A stretch of 29,506 nt of DNA from the NCBI RefSeq assembly GCF_036636695.1, contig NZ_JAVWNW010000018.1, one strand, 5' to 3'. The stretch's first letter is position 1. Every line of letters begins with the position of its first letter. Origin of the DNA: Anaerorhabdus sp036636695. Its GTDB lineage: Bacteria; Bacillota_I; Bacilli_A; Erysipelotrichales; Erysipelotrichaceae. Of this stretch, positions 25,801 to 29,506 are shown one piece after another. The notes beneath the pieces are model-generated. The model was not told where the DNA came from. It did not search any database and was given only the letters and a program-made list of their open reading frames with translations. The position numbers were made by a program, and so were the translations under genes.

Positions 25801-28800
25801 ATTCAGCAGTAGATGGTAGTATTGAAACACTTCAAGTATGGAACAGAGGTGTTAGCAATAATACAAATATAGATGCAATCATTGCAGCTACACCAGTAAC
25901 AGCGTTAACATTTAACTTCGATGCAGATAACCGTGGAGGAACACTTCTAGTTGATAACATTGGTGGTTTAAATGGAAATCCTTGTGGAATTATCTTTGAA
26001 GTAACATATGAAAGAATTCCACGTACAGTAACATTCAACAAAGGTAATGAAGGTACAATTAGTGCAACAAACACAGCATTTACAAATGCAGGTGGGGTAT
26101 TAGTTGATACAGATAGTGCGACATTCACAGTTTCTCATGGAGATAGTGGTGTAATTTATCCAATGGTTGAAGCAAATACAGGATTTGCGTTTGATTATTG
26201 GGTAATGGTAGATGGATTGGGCGCAGAAACTCGTGTAAGTCCAGCTGCTTTAGCGAATACGCCGATCACAAGTGATATGAACTTTGTGGCAAAATATGAT
26301 GTTGATTTAGGTGGTCCACAAGGCGAAAGCGGAGATGGAATCCCTGATAAATATCAAGTGAAATTTGTATATGTGAGTCAAGATGACAGTCAATTAACAG
26401 TTGTCGATAGCGTATCTACAACTCAAAAAGTAGAATATATCACACGTGCTTTAAATGCTGATGGTACTTATTCTGCAACAAATACTGCATCACCAAGTGG
26501 CACAAATATAACAAAAACAATTGCAACACCGTCACTATATGGCTTTGAAGGTTGGAAATTCTATGAAGAAACTGCGGGAGTGAAGGATTATTATACAAAT
26601 CCAGATAACTCACATATTCTTATAGAAACTGATACAAACCTATCAACTCAAGCATTCACAACAACACAACCAATTTATATTGAAGCTCAAGTAGGTCGTG
26701 TAGGATATACAGTTAATTTCCACATTAACCCATCTGAAGGTTCAATAACAACAGATGGTGTATATCGCCAACAAACAGATATTGCTATTGGAAGTGCAGT
26801 AGGCGCTATAGCTCCTGCAGTATTACCGACAACTGGTAAAACACATGTAGGTTGGTACTACACTGGGGATGTTTCTAGAACTCCAGTTAATACAGCAAAC
26901 GTAACTGTTACAAATAACGATGTACACTTCAATGCGCTCGTTATGGACACAGAAAATGTGAGTCAAGAAGGAGATATCATCTTAACAGGTTCAGGATTTA
27001 CAGTTGATTATGCAGATCTTGGAACTTTAACTAAAACAGATATCATTACAAATTCAAATGCAACTTCATGGAATAGTGTTACAGGACAAGATTATGATCC
27101 TTATACAACAGATGAAGAATTAGCAAAAATCCAAGAAATTGGACCTCAAGGAGGCCTTGTAGAAGTAGTAATTCAAGCTACAGACGGAACTACAGTAGCT
27201 AGTCGTACTATTATTGTAGCTGTAAAAGGCACAAATACTCCAGATCCAGTAGGACCTGGCGCTGATGGAAAACATTTAGGAATTAGTGCAAATGGATTTG
27301 TATTAACAAATGAAGAAGCAAAAGTTTATGATGCATTTAATGCAGTCACAAGAGGAAATGCAGTTTCTTATATTATTGAAACAGCGGCAAGTATAGATGT
27401 AGATGTAAATACTGATGACATTGATGCGGTAAACAACGTTGATGTTCTAGGTGGTATTTATGATCAACGCTATTCAGCAACATCTAAAGATTTATATGCA
27501 GAAACATCTGCAAAAGTTGTTGTTCTTGGATTACAAACTGAAGTTACAGATGGAACTAAAGATAGTATTGCAATGACAGCAAAAGGATTCTCACTAACAC
27601 ATGATGAAGCAGTAGCTTTAGAAAATGATGAAGCAGTAATTCGCGCACAAGCAATTTCTGTATTAGTGAAGAGTGGAATGAATGTTACAAATATCGTTGC
27701 CGATACTGATCAATTAGATGCAATCAAATCAGTAGGATTAGAAGGTGGCATGTTCCAACTTACATTCACTGCAACTGAAAGAGTAGCGGGTGAAGATTTA
27801 AGTGTAAGTGTTACAGTTCCAGTATTTGTGGAAGGTGTTAATACTTCAATTAATGATGGACTTGCAATTATGGCAAACGACTTTATTATTCCATACAAAA
27901 ATGCTTCAACATTAACAGCTGATAAAGCGATTGAATTAGCAAATGTTAAGGCATACTATATTATTCATGGATTTGAAATCGATACAATCGAAATTGATGA
28001 AAATGAATTAAATGCAATAAAAGCTGCCGGAACTAATGGTGGAACTTATCCGTTAACATTTACAGCAATTGATCCAGCAGATGACACAAAGACAGTAACA
28101 ATTACTATTTTTGTAACAGTTCTTGCAGAACCAATTGTAATCCCACCAGATACAGGTGATGGACATAGAACATGTCAAGATGATGGTTACCCAGATGGTT
28201 ATGTTTGGGATGAAGCAACACAAACATGTCTAGCAGGTACTACGGATAACAATGGAGATCCAGGCAACAAACCAAATGACAAAACGACTCCTAAAGTTGA
28301 AAATGAAGATCCAGGTAATAAGCCAACATTAGAAACTACAGAGGAAAGTGGTCAAGTAGATACTACAATAAAATCAGAAACTCCAAAAACAAGTCTTGGG
28401 GAATACTTAAATATTGATGCGAATGCGATGCCTTTTGCAGGAATATTTGGAAATGGCGAAAATTGGGCAATTCTAAATTTATTTGCGACAATAATCGGAC
28501 TTGTCTTCGCAGTTCTATTGGTATTATTGAAACGTAAAAATATTGAAGAACTTGATGAAGATGTATTAAAAGTATATCCAAATATAAAACCTAGAGAATT
28601 TTATCGTAAGAGTATCTACCGTATTCTCGGTATTATTGTAGCGGTAATAATGCTAGTTATCTTCTTCTTAACAGAAAACATCTTATTACCAATGGTACTT
28701 GTAGATGAATTCACAGTTCTAATGTTTATCTTCATGATTGTAAATATTGCGATTTACTTCATTGGAAGAAAATGGCATGTTGAACACAAAGAAGAACAAG

Positions 28801-28844
28801 AAATACAAAGCAAAGAAAAAATGAAGATTTCACAACATTTTTAA
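19851..28844 (+). CDS. Giant 2997-residue repeat-containing cell-surface protein with C-terminal membrane anchor
   Basis: The protein starts with a Sec signal peptide (KKISKLLLIAGLLISTFSGS, likely cut after Ala27), then a Pro/Thr/Glu-rich linker (28-75). Residues about 80-1400 are beta-rich, Ser/Thr/Asn/Tyr-heavy and without a domain I can name, except an SdrD/Cna-B-like start near 1216 (ILSGKIFVDSPLKTPDG). Residues about 1420-2350 contain InlB-B/Listeria-Bacteroides-like repeats (GYNFTGWKDL, YTVNFKIG, GFAFDYWVM) and two GDGIPDKYQV motifs (from 1581 and 2161). Four degenerate repeats of about 97 residues span 2374-2760. A Cys-containing spacer and acidic linker precede three hydrophobic helices (about 2871-2893, 2920-2940, 2944-2972) and a charged tail. 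No C-terminal LPXTG signal exists. GAGAGGAT precedes the ATG. A surface adhesin or matrix-binding role is inference. Confidence 0.9.
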   Translation: MKKISKLLLIAGLLISTFSGSGINAIAEDIMPTPEIVEGSEPTPPAATIDPGTIDKETNTEAPTVEPEVGREGMTVAPLAVDTLSVVCSKPTAPTEWVYYEDTDPITYTIRISRDDTLPGNTLRTIKIDTNPFLNTGTGYFYIVDYPRDLGYQIKAVRISSDKQSVEYDIANDALPDSGLSLSIALAQNASKTTYVKAAGTPAKAIGLMLLAEPNARLGVRVTDNKSPSSTKELEIKFERTGHDDSDFLTNIGMITTSGTSVSYTAEDDLWLGSDGYLYAGTPIGNNNTYSIRMNFSNTKHTPVGNINLKIPMPVGFKEQSQSYDSVNKYNYISFYVNSSGSLGGNDVSQGASSVSTGYQITTSLNSSKVDMLSGIVPILDQWFSIRMTGKSNYAPTAQNPIYTYTAGDKIEGDPITGTYQQVVSNGDGTYSVVDRNIDLGHISVNIPTFTYEDRSNVVVTSPTKVNEDDDLETKYSFSVTNTMLNADVQNNIAHKYYRNENMTFEMPNEFDPTKFNIDASVISKYQLVYGDGTSGPVLAATNTIDTPHNASGSKVAKIILTISDRGLVSSSAPVGYSNTWSFSGTFTEPKVGTTITMPVTIGDTSPVTKTLSWIYESGVDNLAIGTSYYSSNITSTYPYFLNNGTGINDTAGFYINLYSSGSTASSIKYENFEIDINLDSPAVELINKSFYFYGTSTLYKIYGQAWLEYTTNLDSNPRRLELSTSYSTTYQIPLVTGEYLASIKFKADGIRLYAYNSPSSTRSLFQFYVRNDRNNPSGRLTEGTGYNVIAKMKALGNADGKGVFENPTATKQTSNATPLYFTYSTTLQVNSTSTSINLGPDTATRNNIIPTSNTLYLPVARASSSNVGGTNGVYPQGTKVYIKVNEPYFKYVGNVSQIETISVNGSTWLTYDLSGTSFSTSYNQTITIPGSTIMATALCEDLKQYQVFTEAYIDMGPVLNADLDQYPYIKYIKASNFDSYAVMDTNNITAGSGVTYASKRLVPMGVGKKTLIVASTLDSIHLFPGKDITTPPTSVYAGVHYTADQYQNLTLGLSIASADKTYNQYTMAIRLPEVGGVYGNAAGDAGTSQSTLMLRDLTNSVYIPADYANPEIKYCSAFSFAGSTTANIQANCTESTTPETTKYVLITIPVVPVGSEGVIELKLKAIEADMYTLNNNAVAIASAESKFFEQLPGQPVSTYVTGTDSKNLGRYYFDWYILSGKIFVDSPLKTPDGIFNIGDGDLIASLSPQFKDLDTNKSFNASYNSSTGQYTLYIQPKGTAGAVTRNKYDLIFNLKNGATTSSTYYWNKYRMTVNTSGDPNTTVNNNFPRQFNDQTEGMQFYADVNGFNPVNYVTQDELNQKRANVGLYQNPELSISTNSIKTKVGESITFSGILSGTGKIADTNPYQLEDGTTYASVVSNKQSDSKVDITLSGIAETLSGYNVVNKNATLSAFNYFNEPFDISSTYQVYKDAFVTFMRDDSKTTGTTVVGTWADTASSKEVLLQVSTPTATTGTVAVGDVPTVTAPAGYAFAGWRRVLRGSTSGSLADPTVYTANKYDTYYPIFEVDVVGDYEPDGTPKGDGIPDKYQVRIDIKTTVGGSISKGTTTITNTTDAFTVYKTRLLATNTTGLYPIAEMNPANWTASTSYRVALLESDIPTQLANQYYSFVGWKFGGYTWTDAAAIEAQGNVFAANTNVVTATFTRNVTTVTFEENSVGQKSKTTESVNVGEGLTLTNLNLIDTLGTVRSTPAYGYNFTGWKDLDANSVVATTDTQLQAIVIENPRRFQPQYVAKEYTVNFKIGNENAGTPGFDAYGNSIGTVTANQKVSYLTQGTGLTIPATIKTTNAKWKDVFEFAYWSYEMDCEANVGGCPATGKIVGQVSNPATLVITGNVTFYAEFAGKPYISAIQDGNGTTAIKHIDDDAQFNNFGSASFSDADYTAAGKSVEFGKMSPKPGAGYYDVGLGFKANDNYRIATVTAYVLKNSAVDGSIETLQVWNRGVSNNTNIDAIIAATPVTALTFNFDADNRGGTLLVDNIGGLNGNPCGIIFEVTYERIPRTVTFNKGNEGTISATNTAFTNAGGVLVDTDSATFTVSHGDSGVIYPMVEANTGFAFDYWVMVDGLGAETRVSPAALANTPITSDMNFVAKYDVDLGGPQGESGDGIPDKYQVKFVYVSQDDSQLTVVDSVSTTQKVEYITRALNADGTYSATNTASPSGTNITKTIATPSLYGFEGWKFYEETAGVKDYYTNPDNSHILIETDTNLSTQAFTTTQPIYIEAQVGRVGYTVNFHINPSEGSITTDGVYRQQTDIAIGSAVGAIAPAVLPTTGKTHVGWYYTGDVSRTPVNTANVTVTNNDVHFNALVMDTENVSQEGDIILTGSGFTVDYADLGTLTKTDIITNSNATSWNSVTGQDYDPYTTDEELAKIQEIGPQGGLVEVVIQATDGTTVASRTIIVAVKGTNTPDPVGPGADGKHLGISANGFVLTNEEAKVYDAFNAVTRGNAVSYIIETAASIDVDVNTDDIDAVNNVDVLGGIYDQRYSATSKDLYAETSAKVVVLGLQTEVTDGTKDSIAMTAKGFSLTHDEAVALENDEAVIRAQAISVLVKSGMNVTNIVADTDQLDAIKSVGLEGGMFQLTFTATERVAGEDLSVSVTVPVFVEGVNTSINDGLAIMANDFIIPYKNASTLTADKAIELANVKAYYIIHGFEIDTIEIDENELNAIKAAGTNGGTYPLTFTAIDPADDTKTVTITIFVTVLAEPIVIPPDTGDGHRTCQDDGYPDGYVWDEATQTCLAGTTDNNGDPGNKPNDKTTPKVENEDPGNKPTLETTEESGQVDTTIKSETPKTSLGEYLNIDANAMPFAGIFGNGENWAILNLFATIIGLVFAVLLVLLKRKNIEELDEDVLKVYPNIKPREFYRKSIYRILGIIVAVIMLVIFFLTENILLPMVLVDEFTVLMFIFMIVNIAIYFIGRKWHVEHKEEQEIQSKEKMKISQHF
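24594..24619 (+). repeat. 26-base exact repeat, copy 1 (encodes DGIPDKYQV core)
   Basis: The same 26 bases, beginning GATGGAATCCCTG and ending TATCAAGT, occur again at 26334-26359, exactly 1740 bases (580 codons) later and in the same frame. The surrounding codons differ, so this is the conserved core of a duplicated protein module with an Asp/Gly calcium-loop-like motif. Confidence 0.85.
26334..26359 (+). repeat. 26-base exact repeat, copy 2
   Basis: This is the second copy of the GDGIPDKYQV-encoding core in the giant surface protein gene, identical to 24594-24619. The stretches before it (GGPQGES versus EPDGTPK in copy 1) and after it have diverged. Confidence 0.85.
26971..28128 (+). repeat. 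Four degenerate ~97-residue tandem repeats near the C-terminus of the surface protein
   Basis: Repeat starts are near 26971 (DIILTGSGF), 27271 (KHLGISANGF), 27562 (DSIAMTAKGF) and 27856 (DGLAIMANDF), a spacing of about 291-300 bases. Shared features are an opening I-x-aliphatic-x-A-x-G/D-F, a middle acidic D/E-x-L/I-x-A/K-I, then G-G-x-aliphatic followed by an alternating Thr/Val beta segment (for example GGTYPLTFTAIDPADD) and a closing V-x-V-x-V strand. The architecture suggests an Ig-like fold. I do not recognise the family. Confidence 0.7.
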
Positions 28845-28853
28845 AAAAATAAG

Positions 28854-28892
28854 AAGAACTGGTGCTGATTTATAATGCATCAGTTCTTTTTG
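28854..28892 (+). terminator. Intrinsic terminator of the giant surface protein gene
   Basis: AAGAACTG (28854-28861) pairs with CAGTTCTT (28881-28888), with an inner TGC/GCA pairing, and ends in a T tract. It lies 10 bases after the stop codon. Confidence 0.88.
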
Positions 28893-28898
28893 TATATA

Positions 28899-28928
28899 AA
28901 AAGTAGAAACTAAATTGTTTCTACTTTT
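28899..28928 (-). terminator. Terminator of the XRE regulator gene, overlapping its stop codon
   Basis: AAAAGTAGAAAC (28899-28910) and GTTTCTACTTTT (28917-28928) form a perfect 12-base stem with a TAAATT loop. Read on the minus strand it is followed by TTTTTATATA. The regulator's last codons and its TAG lie inside the stem. It may also stop plus-strand transcripts that pass the preceding terminator. Confidence 0.85.
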
Positions 28929-29262
28929 CTTTAGGCTCGAAATTCTCAGCGATATAATTTGTAATAAACGAAAGTTTATCAGAATCAACGATTGGATTAG
29001 CACTTGTTAGATAAATTTTATCTTCTGGACTTGTAGCGGAAGTGGGATTTACCCCAAATAGTATGAAGTCGGTAGGTATTGATAATACTTTTGATAAAGC
29101 AATAAGTGTCTTTATCGACATTCCTTTTTGCCCGAGTTCGATATCAGATATAAACTTAGAAGTTACATCTAATTCCATGGCTAGTTGTTCACGTGATAAT
29201 TTCAATAATTCGCGCTGTTTACGAATTCGAGCACCAATTGAATAATAGTCTATCTTATTCAT
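28921..29262 (-). CDS. XRE family helix-turn-helix transcriptional regulator
   Basis: This 113-residue protein has a Cro/C1-type HTH at residues about 9-65 (IGARIRKQRELLKLSREQLA through VTSKFISDIELGQKGMSIKTLIALSKVL) followed by IPTDFILFG. A short C-terminal region of about 45 residues (TSPEDKIYLTSANPIVDSDKLSFITNYIAENF) may mediate dimerisation. The ATG has AGAGGAGC just upstream. It is divergent from a lipoprotein gene, with a dyad in the gap, so autoregulation and control of that neighbour are plausible. It is not flanked by phage or toxin genes in this window. Confidence 0.92.
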   Translation of the reverse strand: MNKIDYYSIGARIRKQRELLKLSREQLAMELDVTSKFISDIELGQKGMSIKTLIALSKVLSIPTDFILFGVNPTSATSPEDKIYLTSANPIVDSDKLSFITNYIAENFEPKEK

Positions 29263-29284
29263 AGTTGCTCCTCTATTAAATATT

Positions 29285-29322
29285 ACCCTTAATAGTTGTA
29301 CATCAAAATAAACTAAAAGGGT
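29285..29322. promoter_or_regulatory. Imperfect dyad between the XRE regulator and the lipoprotein gene
   Basis: ACCCTTAATAGTT (29285-29297) faces AACTAAAAGGGT (29311-29322). Apart from a one-base length difference and one mismatch in the A/T middle, the arms are complementary, with a 13-base spacer. It starts 23 bases upstream of the XRE start codon and touches the -35 box of the divergent promoter, a suitable place for an XRE operator. Confidence 0.4.
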
Positions 29323-29350
29323 TGAAATATGATAACTTGCAGGGTAGAAT
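29322..29350 (+). promoter_or_regulatory. Sigma-A type promoter of the lipoprotein gene
   Basis: TTGAAA (29322-29327) is followed after 17 bases by TAGAAT (29345-29350). The leader of about 78 bases that follows contains a small AAAGA/TCTTT hairpin and the ribosome site GAGGAGG. Confidence 0.6.
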
Positions 29351-29434
29351 AAAGATGGTAGTCTTTAAAATACTTATAAATGGGCTGATTTATAGTTTTA
29401 TTTTTCAAATGATTATAACTATGAGGAGGAAATA

Positions 29435-29506
29435 ATGAAAAAGATAACAACAACATTGTTGTGCGCCATCTTGGCAATGAGCATGCTTACAGGCTGTTCA
29501 TCAAAA
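29435..29506 (+). CDS. Lipoprotein, N-terminal signal peptide only (cut by window end)
   Basis: The 24 visible codons read as a lipoprotein signal: positively charged MKKITTT, a hydrophobic core and the lipobox LTGC with Cys21 as the lipidation site, followed by SSK. GAGGAGG lies at ideal distance before the ATG. The mature protein is outside the window, so its function cannot be told; a solute-binding protein is common for such starts but is not shown here. Confidence 0.85.
   Translation, partial: MKKITTTLLCAILAMSMLTGCSSK

Noticed and set aside
25356..26128. Long open frames antisense to the giant surface protein and similar antisense frames across gpmI, accC and fabF
   Set aside because: They lack ribosome sites, recognisable motifs and sensible starts, and arise from the codon pattern of the real gene on the other strand.
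26823..26837. LPTTG sequence (an LPXTG match) in the giant surface protein
   Set aside because: It lies at residue 2325, about 670 residues before the C-terminus, and is followed by KTHVGWYY rather than a hydrophobic helix and basic tail, so it cannot be a sortase signal.
1..29506. CRISPR arrays, tRNA or rRNA genes, insertion sequences, prophage
   Set aside because: I found no regularly spaced short repeats, tRNA-like cloverleafs, rRNA or complete transposase genes in the window.

Overview
The window is AT-rich bacterial DNA that reads cleanly with the standard code. It has Shine-Dalgarno sites of the AAGGAG type, tightly overlapping operons and intrinsic terminators. FabK as enoyl-ACP reductase, a one-piece FAS-II operon, a very large secreted surface protein and the general sequence character point to a low-GC Firmicute. 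An anaerobic Erysipelotrichia/Erysipelotrichales-type lineage is my best guess. That is inference from protein style; no rRNA or other phylogenetic marker is present.

Layout. At 1-100 there may be the tail of an unknown ORF. At 175-2309 (minus strand) three overlapping genes form an AraC regulator - EamA/DMT exporter - DUF2000 operon. At 2413-6246 (plus strand) lie a YbaK-type aminoacyl-tRNA editing protein, phosphoglycerate mutase gpmI with its terminator, a ferritin-like/VIT1 fusion metal transporter and a glutathione peroxidase with its own promoter, start-site palindrome and terminator. At 6247-6529 there is a promoter followed by about 180 nt of densely structured sequence (a probable structured RNA, overlapping a 34-codon ORF), then murB. 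A membrane-anchored glycerophosphodiester phosphodiesterase (7473-8411, minus) converges on murB.

From 8527 to 19733 runs one long lipid-synthesis operon: acpP, accB, accC, accD, accA, fabH, fabK, a second FabK-like/nitronate-monooxygenase flavoprotein, fabD, fabG, fabF, fabZ, acpS, plsC. It begins at a near-consensus extended -10 promoter, preceded by two adjacent perfect inverted repeats in the divergent gdpD/acpP gap. A terminator-like hairpin separates acpP from the rest, and most later genes overlap by a few bases. Together they carry carbon from acetyl-CoA (AccABCD) through malonyl-ACP (FabD) and elongation (FabH, FabF, FabG, FabZ, FabK) to transfer of acyl chains to lysophosphatidate (PlsC). 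AcpS supplies the phosphopantetheine arm of AcpP.

From 19851 to 28844 a single gene encodes a 2997-residue exported surface protein. It has a signal peptide, a long beta-rich Ser/Thr/Asn-rich ectodomain, InlB-like repeats, two GDGIPDKYQV modules, four degenerate repeats of about 97 residues and a C-terminal three-helix membrane anchor in place of an LPXTG sorting signal. An XRE-type regulator (minus) and the start of a lipoprotein gene (plus, cut by the window end) close the window, with a dyad in the gap between them.

The observations most worth a second look are the structured RNA before murB, the paired inverted repeats and the acpP/accB hairpin controlling fatty-acid synthesis, the extra FabK-like gene inside the fab operon, and the unusual anchor and repeats of the giant surface protein.
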